Shown here in pieces: positions 16,326 through 24,492 of a stretch of 64,000 nt of DNA (the stretch's first letter is position 1; each line of letters opens with the position of its first letter). A model generated the notes under the pieces. That model made no database searches. It worked only from the letters and a program-made list of their open reading frames with translations, and was not told where the DNA came from. The position numbers and the translations under genes are program-made. The stretch is from DAIRUS01 sp036803205 (GTDB lineage Bacteria; Patescibacteriota; Minisyncoccia; Minisyncoccales; GBS-2), in NCBI GenBank assembly GCA_036803205.1, contig DAIRUS010000001.1, positions 1-64,000 on the forward strand. Reading direction: 5' to 3'.

Positions 16326-16739
16326 ATGAGATTTTCTGTTCCTCAATTTATTGAGCACGAAACGAAATTAGTTGGACCCCTTACCATCAGGCAATCCATT
16401 TTTATTATCATTCCTGGAGGAGTTTGTTTTCTTCTTTACCTTGCCTTTGCTAAAACCAATTTTATCTTATTTTTTCTGCCCTCTCTCATCATAATGGGGG
16501 TATCGATCAGCCTAGCCTTTGTCCGGATTGCTGGCAGAAGCTTGCCAACCGTTCTTGTTAATTTTTTAAAATTTAATATTTCCCCAAAAACCTATATCTG
16601 GACAAAACCAGCCAAACCAATCATGACCGTTGTCTTTGAAAAAAAAGAGATAAAAAAAGAGGAAGAATCTTCTCTTAAAATTGTTGAAGGAAGTAGATTA
16701 AAAAAAGTAAGGCTTCAAATTGAAACTCAAACTAAGTAA
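16326..16739 (+). CDS. PrgI-family membrane protein (type IV secretion, VirB3-like position)
   Basis: 137 aa. It starts with the family pattern RFSVPQFIEHETKLVGPLT, followed by two membrane helices (IIIPGGVCFLLYLAF and FILFFLPSLIIMGVSISLAF) and the FLKFNISPKTYIW segment before a charged tail. PrgI proteins occur next to VirB4/TraC ATPases in Gram-positive and CPR conjugation-like clusters and occupy the VirB3 position at the inner membrane. Here too the TraC-like and VirB4 genes follow directly. Confidence 0.88.
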   Translation: MRFSVPQFIEHETKLVGPLTIRQSIFIIIPGGVCFLLYLAFAKTNFILFFLPSLIIMGVSISLAFVRIAGRSLPTVLVNFLKFNISPKTYIWTKPAKPIMTVVFEKKEIKKEEESSLKIVEGSRLKKVRLQIETQTK

Positions 16740-16780
16740 AATGCCTAACAAAAAATCTATTCCCAATTCTCCAATTAATT

Positions 16781-17395
16781 ATGCCAAAAGCACCTGTCCA
16801 AATATTCTTAGAGGTGGAAGAGATTAAAGAGGGAATAATGATATTAAAAGATAAAAGCCTCCACGGAATCTTGATGGTGTCTTCTTTAAATTTCGCTTTA
16901 AAATCAGAGGACGAACAAAATGCCATTATCTTTCAGTTCCAAAATTTTTTGAATTCTTTAGATTTCCCTATCCAAATAGTCATCCAATCAAGGAGATTAA
17001 ACATCACTGGTTATTTAGATAAATTAAAAGAAATAGAAAGCTTTCAGAAAAATGAACTTTTAAAACAACAAACAAGCGAATATCGAAAGTTTATTCAAAA
17101 TTTGGTTGGTACCGGAAATATCCTAACAAAAAATTTTTTCGTTATCGTTCCCTTTTATCCAATAGAAATTCCTGGGGTGAAAAAAGGAGAAGCCCTAAAG
17201 AAAGAAAAATTTGAACGGGCGAAAACTCAACTTTGGCAAAGAATGGAATTTGTTGCCTTGGGTCTGAGAAGATGTGGTTTAGAATGTTTTCCTTTAAATA
17301 CACCGGAAATTATCGAACTCTTATGGGGTCTTTATCACCCCGAAGAAGCGGAAGTGGGTTATTATCCGGAAATCCCACCGGAATTTACCTTATGA
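16781..17395 (+). CDS. TraC-like N-terminal domain protein, partner of VirB4
   Basis: 204 aa. Contains the family phrase SLNFALKSEDEQNAIIFQF and the segment FFVIVPFYPIE, as found in TraC/VirB4 N-terminal domains encoded as a separate protein in CPR genomes. It has no Walker motifs; the ATPase is the next gene, whose ATG overlaps this stop (ATGA at 17392-17395). The start is uncertain: an ATG at 16741, right after the PrgI stop, opens another frame (MPNKKSIPNSPINYAKST) that resembles a linker-like N terminus and stops soon after. A one-base frameshift or a true start at 16781 are both possible. Confidence 0.82.
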   Translation: MPKAPVQIFLEVEEIKEGIMILKDKSLHGILMVSSLNFALKSEDEQNAIIFQFQNFLNSLDFPIQIVIQSRRLNITGYLDKLKEIESFQKNELLKQQTSEYRKFIQNLVGTGNILTKNFFVIVPFYPIEIPGVKKGEALKKEKFERAKTQLWQRMEFVALGLRRCGLECFPLNTPEIIELLWGLYHPEEAEVGYYPEIPPEFTL

Positions 17396-19161
17396 AACTA
17401 CCATTTCTCAAAAAAAAAGAAGAACTGGGCAGAATTATTGGCGCACCGCCAATTGATTGGAAAGATATTATTTCTCCTGCCTCAGTTGTTGTAGGCCCTC
17501 ACTATTTACAATTAGGCAAAAGATTGGCTCAATCCTTCTCTGTTTTCTCTTATCCCCGTTATTTAAATGCTGGTTGGCTTTCACCAATTATCAACTTAAA
17601 TATCCCAATAGACATTAGTCTCCATATCCATCCCCTCGAGACAGCCATAGTCTTAAAGCAATTAAGAAAAAAATTAACCGAAATTACCGCTGAAATTGGG
17701 GAAAGGGAGGAAAAGGGATTGGTTAGAGATCCAGCCTTAGAAATAGCCTATCAGGACTTAGAAGCCTTGAGGGATAAATTGATGAGCGCCCAAGAAAGAA
17801 TGTTTAGAATTGGACTTTATCTCACTGTCTATGGGGATTCAGAAAAGGAATTAAAAGATATTGAAACTACCTTAAGATCGATTTTGGAAGCAAAAATGAT
17901 CTATATTAAACCAGCTCTTTTTCAACAAGGCGAAGGTTTTACCTCAGCCTCACCCTATGGTCTGGATAAGCTAATGATTCACACTCCCTTAAATACCAGC
18001 CCTCTCTCGACTGCTTTTCCTTTCGTCTCTTTTGATTTAAGTTCTAACGAAGGAATCTTATATGGAATAAATCTTCACAATAACTCTTTAATTCTCTTTG
18101 ACCGTTTCAGTTTGGAGAATGCTAATTCAGTCATTTTTGGCAAGGCTGGTGGGGGAAAGTCTTATTTTGTAAAATTAGAAATTTTGCGCTCATTAATGGT
18201 GGGGGTAGAAATAATTATCATTGATCCAGAAAATGAATATCGAACCCTGGCCGAGGCGATTGATGGTTCTTTCTTTGGTTTTTCTTTAGCCTCCCCTTAT
18301 CATATTAATCCCTTTGAGCTGCCGCTAGTTAGAGAAGATGAATCCCCGGCTGATGTTTTAAGGTCAAGTATTATCAATTTAGTCGGGTTAATGCGGATGA
18401 TGCTTGGGGGGCTAAGCGCCGAAGAAGATGCTATTATTGATCGGGCTCTAACCGAAACCTATGCGGCAAGAGATATTACTCCCGAATCAGATCCCTCAAC
18501 TTGGCCAGAAAAAATTCCTTTGATGGAAGATTTTGAAGAAATTCTTTCTAAAATGGAGGGAGCAGAATCTTTGGTCAGGAGGGTGAGACGATTTACCCGA
18601 GGAACTTTTGCTCAATTATTTAATCAACCTACTAATGTCGTTATGGATAAACCTTTTGTTGTTTTTGGAATCAGGGACATGGAAGATGAATTAAGGCCAA
18701 TAGCTATGTTCATTATCATGAGATATGTTTGGAATAGAATCCGGGCCGAGCTCAAAAAAAGAATCCTGGTAGTTGATGAAGCTTGGTGGTTAATGCAATC
18801 TGAAGATGGAGCTTCCTTTTTATATGGCCTTTGCAAAAGAGCTCGAAAATACTGGCTAGGGGTGACAACTATCACTCAGGATGTTAATGATTTTATGAAG
18901 TCAACATATGGTCAACCTATTATTACCAATTCTTCTATCCAAATTTTAATGAAACAATCGCCAGCTACCATTGATGTTGTCCAAAAAACTTTTAATCTGA
19001 CCGAAGAAGAAAAATATATGCTTTTGGAGTCGGAAATTGGCGAGGGTATTTTTTTTGCCGGCCGAAAGCATGTCTTTATGAAGGCAATAGCCTCTTACAT
19101 TGAAGATCAGCTCATTACCACCAGACCAGAGGAGATTGCCAAAATAAAAAGGCTTAAATAA
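17392..19161 (+). CDS. virB4: VirB4/TraC-type conjugative ATPase
   Basis: 589 aa from ATG 17392 (MKLPFLKKKEEL), chosen because it overlaps the previous stop; the longer frame upstream is out-of-frame reading of the TraC-like gene. Walker A is GKAGGGKSYFVKLEIL (about residue 252) and Walker B is RILVVDEAWWLMQSEDG, followed by the conserved ARKYWLGVTTITQDVNDF. VirB4 powers assembly of the pilus or channel and substrate transfer at the inner membrane. This is the best-conserved gene of the cluster and the anchor for calling it a type IV secretion system. Confidence 0.93.
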   Translation: MKLPFLKKKEELGRIIGAPPIDWKDIISPASVVVGPHYLQLGKRLAQSFSVFSYPRYLNAGWLSPIINLNIPIDISLHIHPLETAIVLKQLRKKLTEITAEIGEREEKGLVRDPALEIAYQDLEALRDKLMSAQERMFRIGLYLTVYGDSEKELKDIETTLRSILEAKMIYIKPALFQQGEGFTSASPYGLDKLMIHTPLNTSPLSTAFPFVSFDLSSNEGILYGINLHNNSLILFDRFSLENANSVIFGKAGGGKSYFVKLEILRSLMVGVEIIIIDPENEYRTLAEAIDGSFFGFSLASPYHINPFELPLVREDESPADVLRSSIINLVGLMRMMLGGLSAEEDAIIDRALTETYAARDITPESDPSTWPEKIPLMEDFEEILSKMEGAESLVRRVRRFTRGTFAQLFNQPTNVVMDKPFVVFGIRDMEDELRPIAMFIIMRYVWNRIRAELKKRILVVDEAWWLMQSEDGASFLYGLCKRARKYWLGVTTITQDVNDFMKSTYGQPIITNSSIQILMKQSPATIDVVQKTFNLTEEEKYMLLESEIGEGIFFAGRKHVFMKAIASYIEDQLITTRPEEIAKIKRLK

Positions 19162-19179
19162 AAATTCGGAAAATAATTT

Positions 19180-19509
19180 ATGGCCGAAGAAAAAGGAGAA
19201 AGTCGTTTTTTTAGAAAAATCCCTCTGAAAAATCTCCTTACTCCCCCTGGAATGATTTGCCTTTTTTTGGCTGTAACCATTGAACTTTTTGATTATCTCC
19301 TCGATACAATAGGTTTTTTCCTTTTTGGTGGATTAGCTCATGAACTGGTGACCGGGCCTCTTAGAACCTTTATTGATTTTCTCTACGGTCTTTTAAGCGC
19401 TGGCCTTTTGGGGGTACCCATTTTAAGCAATCTTTTACCCTTCTTAATAGAGAGAATTCCAATTTTAGGAACATTTTTACCAACCTGGGTTTTACGCTTT
19501 TTTTTATGA
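19180..19509 (+). CDS. Small membrane protein between VirB4 and the pilin-like genes
   Basis: 109 aa. A basic N terminus (FFRKIPLKNLLTPPG) precedes a first helix (MICLFLAVTIELFDYLLD) and further hydrophobic segments (LYGLLSAGLLGVPILSNLLPFL). It lies 18 nt after virB4 and overlaps the next start by 4 nt, so it belongs to the operon. No family is recognised; a bundle-forming inner-membrane component is a guess from position only. Confidence 0.7.
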   Translation: MAEEKGESRFFRKIPLKNLLTPPGMICLFLAVTIELFDYLLDTIGFFLFGGLAHELVTGPLRTFIDFLYGLLSAGLLGVPILSNLLPFLIERIPILGTFLPTWVLRFFL

Positions 19510-21455
19510 GAAGAAAATTGAAAATAATTTCCCTTTTCTTAATCTACCTTTTCTTTTTCCAAACAGCTTTGGCTCACAGTTCAATTACTCCTGAAAGATT
19601 AGCTAACAGCGTTCGTAATTTTCTAGAAAATGCTATTAGAGTCGGTGTGGTGTTGGCTTTCTTTTCTTTGGTCTATGCCGGCTTTTTGTATCTATCTTCG
19701 GCTGGCAGGATCGAACAAATAGTAAAGGCAAAAAAACAAATCTTTGGAACCTTCGTTGGTTTAATTTTACTTTTGGGAAGTTGGTTATTTTTGGGTCTAT
19801 TTAGACCCGAATTCCGAGGACTATCTCCGGCTCAAGTTCCCCAAAGCCCTCCTGATGTTCCACCTTCTTTGGAAAGACCAGAAGGAGCCTATATGGCTTT
19901 TGCTGAAATACCAATTGAAACCTTTTTAAAAGGCGAGGAAAAACCAAATGTAAAGGTTGGCGAAAACTCTCAATATTTTAATTTAGATGAGTTAAGAGAA
20001 GTGAAGAATTTTTTAGAAAATGATTTTTTGCCTTTAATAAATGAAATAGAAAAAAAATTTAAGGAACTAGAAGATATAGTTCATCAAAGATGTAGTTGTT
20101 CAAACGCTAAACCGGAAGGAGGTCGACGGTCTTGCTCGCGGGACCAAGAAGATCCTAATATCTGCCCGGAGGTCCAAGAAGAGGACTGCGAGGCCAAAAG
20201 ATGTATCGGAGATCCCTGCAAAGAAGCAAGAGAAGAAATGGGTGAAAAAATGGCTGAAATTGCCTCTTCGTTTCCGGAATTATTCGAAAAAACTAATGAA
20301 TTAAGAAAAAAAATCCTTCCAATTAAAGAAAGAATGGCTAAGCTTTCTTTTGCCTTAAAAATGATGAAAGATTGTCCTTTTGACTCTATCTTCAGTCGCG
20401 ATGTTTTCGTTTTTACCACCGATTATCTTCAGAAAAAAGCTCCCGGGGTAAGCTGGCAGGTCTCGCGGGTTCCTTTATTTGAAGGTATTAAGAACCCGAG
20501 AAGTAATAGTTTTGTTGATTTCTATTGTCCAAAAACCGGCTTCTACTATCTTTCTCCTTCTCCGGACCAAACAGTTGAGGAAATAGTTAAGTTTTGGGGG
20601 GTGTCGGATCTTTCGGAACTTAGTCAGATTATTGGAGGTTGGGAGGAAATATTTACCGAGGCTGAACAGGCAACTTCAGTTTCGCCAGAATATCAGTTAA
20701 ATATCAGTTGTCCTTTTTCTATTCCTTTCGGAGAGATGATGGAAAAGTTTTTAGAAATATTAGGAGAAATAATAAAGCAGTTAGAAGGTATTGTTGATTC
20801 TCCCTCAATTCTTCCTCCTAAAATTAACGATTACTATCAACTTACTTTCGAATGCAAGCCAGAGAATTGTTCTCCTTTTTGTCGCTGCGTTTCTGACTGT
20901 ACTTGCCGGTGTTCTTGTACGGGCAGTTCCTGTCCTCTAATGCTTATAATCCAGTCAGCTCTGATTCACTTTGATTTTTCTGGAATAAAAGATAGAATTA
21001 AAAAAATCAATTTTAGCCAGATAGAAAAATGGTTAAATGATTGGGAAAAAATAGAAAAGGAGGTGAGAAAAAGAGAAACACCATTAACAAAACAAGGGAT
21101 TGAAAACCTTTATCAAAAATTTCCCAATTCGCCAGAAATAGTGGCTTTTGAAATTATGGCTTCAAGAATGCACTATTGTTTAGCTCATGCCATGGAGGTA
21201 GAAGCAGGCTGGATGTTATCACCCTGTGATGAATACAAGGAAGGGTGTCTAGCGCCAGATGGGAAAAAAGTTGAAAGTATAGAAGATTGTAAATGTGAAA
21301 AATCGCAAGAATGCAGAAATTCTTATCCAGTCCTCCATTCCTATAAATGTGAATATTTAGCGCCAGCTTTTTGGTTAGCTAAGCTTTTTAAGTTTGATAC
21401 TGACAAATGCCATCTCTTCAATTATTTTTGTTGCCGACCATTTGAAAGAAAATGA
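19506..21455 (+). CDS. VirB2/TrbC-like pilin-module protein with Cys-rich exterior domain (1)
   Basis: 649 aa. A signal peptide (LFLIYLFFFQTALAHS) is followed by a two-helix module near residues 40-105: VLAFFSLVYAGFLYLSSAGR, a basic loop, then GLILLLGSWLFLGLFRPEF, which is the VirB2/TrbC pilin layout. About 540 further residues are extracytoplasmic and Cys-rich, with clusters near HQRCSCSN, CIGDPCKEA, FCRCVSDCTCRCSC and CDEYKEGC. The cysteines suggest disulfides in an oxidising exterior. The next gene shares the CxGDPC block and the two-helix module. Much too long for a classical pilin; a pilus-tip or channel-exterior role is inference. Confidence 0.72.
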   Translation: MRRKLKIISLFLIYLFFFQTALAHSSITPERLANSVRNFLENAIRVGVVLAFFSLVYAGFLYLSSAGRIEQIVKAKKQIFGTFVGLILLLGSWLFLGLFRPEFRGLSPAQVPQSPPDVPPSLERPEGAYMAFAEIPIETFLKGEEKPNVKVGENSQYFNLDELREVKNFLENDFLPLINEIEKKFKELEDIVHQRCSCSNAKPEGGRRSCSRDQEDPNICPEVQEEDCEAKRCIGDPCKEAREEMGEKMAEIASSFPELFEKTNELRKKILPIKERMAKLSFALKMMKDCPFDSIFSRDVFVFTTDYLQKKAPGVSWQVSRVPLFEGIKNPRSNSFVDFYCPKTGFYYLSPSPDQTVEEIVKFWGVSDLSELSQIIGGWEEIFTEAEQATSVSPEYQLNISCPFSIPFGEMMEKFLEILGEIIKQLEGIVDSPSILPPKINDYYQLTFECKPENCSPFCRCVSDCTCRCSCTGSSCPLMLIIQSALIHFDFSGIKDRIKKINFSQIEKWLNDWEKIEKEVRKRETPLTKQGIENLYQKFPNSPEIVAFEIMASRMHYCLAHAMEVEAGWMLSPCDEYKEGCLAPDGKKVESIEDCKCEKSQECRNSYPVLHSYKCEYLAPAFWLAKLFKFDTDKCHLFNYFCCRPFERK

Positions 21456-22510
21456 AAAAATATTTTTTTACAATTTTCTTAATCATCCTCTCACTTTTTC
21501 CTCTTTTAATTTTTTCCCGGGATTTAGAAGGGAGATACCCGAGAATTGGCGCTTTAACTCTTACCCCTGATGTTCACCCCATCGTTTATGGCCAGTATCT
21601 TTTTAACTTTGCTCTGGCAGTGATAGGTATTTTTGCCTTCTTCTCTTTAGTTTGGGCAGGTTTTCAATATCTAACTTCTGCCGGAAATGTTGAGGTCAAA
21701 AGAGCGGCAAAAGAGAGAGTGAAAGCTACTTTTTTGACTTTAGCCATCCTTGCTTTCTCTTATTTAATTTTAACCACTTTTAGAAAAGAGTGGGAAAGAA
21801 TGGCCTTAATTAGCCCCACTTTAGTAGGAACACCGCCTACTTATCCCACTTATCAATATACTGCTGACCCTTTACTTCATGTTCGCAATACCGCTAAAAC
21901 AATGAAGGAAATAATAGAAAGTATTAAAGAAGAAAGTAATGATTTTAAAACCTTGCTTGACAATTGTACCTGTGGAAATCTTATTAACATTTGTAGTTTT
22001 GCTCCAGGTTGTAAAAATGTTGGTTGTGCCGGCGATCCCTGCCCTAATCGCCAAGACATTGAAGAAGAGCAAATAAAACTCAGGTTAAAATTAGAAGAGC
22101 TTCTTTTTTATCACCGGCTTTTAGTCGATGCTACTACTAAAAAAAATTTGACGGCTGCTTTATGGGGACGTCAGCCAACTCCTCAAATTGAAAATCAACT
22201 CGAAGCTCTTAGGAATTTGGTAGCCAAATTAGAAAACCCTATAAGTAAACTTCGACCCTTAATTCCAGATTATACAAATCTGGCTAATGAGTGTGAAATT
22301 GAAGATCATTGTGAAGGCCAATGCCATACGTTGGCAACAAACAGTATCACCAAATGTTCCCCCGCAACCGCTAATTGCTACTCAAAAAGTGGTACACCCC
22401 TTTGTCCTATGACAAAAGTAAATAATATAAATAGTAATATCAATAATTTGGCTGGGGAAATTGCCAATATCCTCAACGAAATCGAATCTTTTTCTCTTGG
22501 GTTTCAATAA
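21452..22510 (+). CDS. VirB2/TrbC-like pilin-module protein with Cys-rich exterior domain (2)
   Basis: 352 aa, starting in an ATGA overlap with the previous gene. Signal-type N terminus (FFTIFLIILSLFPLLIFS), then the two-helix module (VIGIFAFFSLVWAGFQYL, TSAGN, basic loop, LTLAILAFSYLILTTFRKE). The exterior part carries NCTCGNLINICSFAPGC and CAGDPCPNRQD, clearly related to the Cys clusters of the preceding protein, and a second cluster near CEIEDHCEGQCH. Probably a shorter paralogue generated by tandem duplication. Confidence 0.72.
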   Translation: MKKYFFTIFLIILSLFPLLIFSRDLEGRYPRIGALTLTPDVHPIVYGQYLFNFALAVIGIFAFFSLVWAGFQYLTSAGNVEVKRAAKERVKATFLTLAILAFSYLILTTFRKEWERMALISPTLVGTPPTYPTYQYTADPLLHVRNTAKTMKEIIESIKEESNDFKTLLDNCTCGNLINICSFAPGCKNVGCAGDPCPNRQDIEEEQIKLRLKLEELLFYHRLLVDATTKKNLTAALWGRQPTPQIENQLEALRNLVAKLENPISKLRPLIPDYTNLANECEIEDHCEGQCHTLATNSITKCSPATANCYSKSGTPLCPMTKVNNINSNINNLAGEIANILNEIESFSLGFQ

Positions 22511-22511
22511 A

Positions 22512-24491
22512 ATGGGGAAGATAAATAAAAAAAAGCTTTCTTTTTTTCTTCTTTTTTTAGTTCCTTGGATAGCTTTGGCTCAGCCCAGCTTTGAAATTGA
22601 CTATCCATTGATAACTGGATTTCCCACCCCAACTTTAGGAGGAAAAGTTTCGGCTCAAGATTTGGCTAATTATATCCAATATATTTTCTATTTTGCCATT
22701 TTAGCTGGTATTATTTTGGCTCTGGTAATTTTAGTTTTAGGGGGTCTTCGCTATCTCTATTCAGCAGGAAATCCCCAGGTTCAATCCCAAGCCAGAAGCC
22801 AAATAACCAATGCTCTTGTTGGCCTTATTTTACTTTTAGTTTCTTATACCCTTCTCGTTACTATTCGACCCGAATTTGGCAAAGTGGTACCGGTTCAACT
22901 GCGGGAAGCGAAAATAGTAGTTAATACCTTAAGAAGAGTAAGAAGAACTCTACCTTGGCGGGAAATAGTTGAACAGCTTGAACCATCATTCGTTCCCCTG
23001 GAAGTAACCTATCCGACAGCCGGCGGATTTAGACCCGAGTTTATTCCTTTTACCACCCCGGCAGCTCCCCACCTTTATCCTTTGGAAAAATTAGTTGCCC
23101 GCTATGGAAGATACCTTTATGATTTTAGTTTTATGGTTGGAGTTATCTTGGCTCTTCTTTTTATAATTATCGGCGGAATAAAACATTTAACTGCTGCTGG
23201 AAACATTGCTCAGACTGCTGATGCCAGAGACCAAATTTTTTCTTCTCTTTTGGGCTTACTTTTACTCTTAGGTTCTTATCTCATTCTAACTTCCTTTCGA
23301 CCAGAATTTGCCACCATTGACCCGGCAGAATTAGAAGAAACAGAAATAGAAATAGAACCAGGGGTTTATCTTTGTACTCATCCAATGGATAATAATATAA
23401 ACAATGATTTAATGGCCAGGGTTTGTCGCTGTCGGGACTTAAAAACTTTATCTCAAACTTATGGAGGAGGCGAGTTTATAAATCAGTATAATAAAGAATG
23501 TTTCTTCACAAAAAGACAAAAAAAAGAACTTTCTACCTTTATTTCCCTCAATTGTTTCTTAATTCAAAGTTCAGAAACCCTACCTCCGGAGTTAATTGGC
23601 GAACCGGTTGATATAAAGAAAGTAGAAGAAGAACTAGAAAAATTAAAAGAAAAAAAATTAATTAGCGATGATGAATACAACGAGATTGTTAATGGATGGA
23701 GAGAGTATAATGCGTCTCGATCAGTAGTAGCCTTTACTGCCCTTTATATTAATGGAAATTATGGAGTTATTTTGCACCAAGAAAAAGATTTTAAAGGAAG
23801 AGGAGATATAATTATGAAACATGACTTCAAAAACGCGCTTCTTCACTTTTTTCCGGGAAACGAAAGTTTTATTAGATATAGCGATGGGATTGTTCACAAG
23901 CTGAATACGAATTATTTTTATCGCCATGATCCAAAGACCATTAACCTTTCGTCTTTTAAGTCTGTGACTCTTTTTGAAGATAGGGTGGTAGATTGCGTCT
24001 TAAAAACACCGGCGAAAGATTTCTTTGTCGATATTTCAGATTGTCTTGAAATAAAAAATTTTGACGATGTTACATTTTTTTTCTATAACGTTCCTGACTT
24101 TGGAACTCTGGAAGAAAAAGAGAAAAATCTTGGATATATTGTAATGCAGTGGGCTGAATTTTTCTCTACTACAGGCGGACGCGCAGCATTACATACTCTA
24201 GCACGTGGTGGCCATGGAGGAAATGTTAACTTATTAACAGATCTGCTCCGAAACCCAATTTATTCTCTCAAACTGCCGGCAGAAGAAAGATGGATTGTCG
24301 TGGTTGGAGCACATACGTCAAACCAAACAAATGTGCTGGCTCCTTTTTTCTCAAAACTTTATGTTTTAAATAAAAGTGAAAGAAACTTTGAGGCAACTTA
24401 TGTCCGAAGTTTCTGTCAAAAAGGTGATCGGGAATATCCCTGTATTAGCCATTTTTTCGCTTATCCAGGGAAAATGGTTAGACAAAAGTAA
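22512..24491 (+). CDS. Double pilin-module protein with an exterior domain shared with the next gene
   Basis: 659 aa from ATG 22512 (MGKINKKKLSFFLLFL), one base after the previous stop; the longer frame start is inside the preceding gene. Signal peptide ending near ALAQ. Two successive VirB2/TrbC-like modules are visible: residues ~60-130 (LALVILVLGGLRYLYSAGN ... LLLVSYTLLVTIRPEF) and ~215-285 (LLFIIIGGIKHLTAAGN ... LLLLGSYLILTSFRPEF). The exterior region contains YGVILHQEKDFKGRGDI and SVTLFEDRVVD, and ends with YVRSFCQKGDREYPCISHFF. The next gene has the same C-terminal pattern. Substrate or partner unknown. Confidence 0.72.
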   Translation: MGKINKKKLSFFLLFLVPWIALAQPSFEIDYPLITGFPTPTLGGKVSAQDLANYIQYIFYFAILAGIILALVILVLGGLRYLYSAGNPQVQSQARSQITNALVGLILLLVSYTLLVTIRPEFGKVVPVQLREAKIVVNTLRRVRRTLPWREIVEQLEPSFVPLEVTYPTAGGFRPEFIPFTTPAAPHLYPLEKLVARYGRYLYDFSFMVGVILALLFIIIGGIKHLTAAGNIAQTADARDQIFSSLLGLLLLLGSYLILTSFRPEFATIDPAELEETEIEIEPGVYLCTHPMDNNINNDLMARVCRCRDLKTLSQTYGGGEFINQYNKECFFTKRQKKELSTFISLNCFLIQSSETLPPELIGEPVDIKKVEEELEKLKEKKLISDDEYNEIVNGWREYNASRSVVAFTALYINGNYGVILHQEKDFKGRGDIIMKHDFKNALLHFFPGNESFIRYSDGIVHKLNTNYFYRHDPKTINLSSFKSVTLFEDRVVDCVLKTPAKDFFVDISDCLEIKNFDDVTFFFYNVPDFGTLEEKEKNLGYIVMQWAEFFSTTGGRAALHTLARGGHGGNVNLLTDLLRNPIYSLKLPAEERWIVVVGAHTSNQTNVLAPFFSKLYVLNKSERNFEATYVRSFCQKGDREYPCISHFFAYPGKMVRQK

Positions 24492-24492
24492 A

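Noticed and set aside
22461..24492. Longer starts of the pilin-module genes at 22461 and 24376
   Set aside because: They read out of frame through the preceding genes; clean signal peptides begin at 22512 and 24493.
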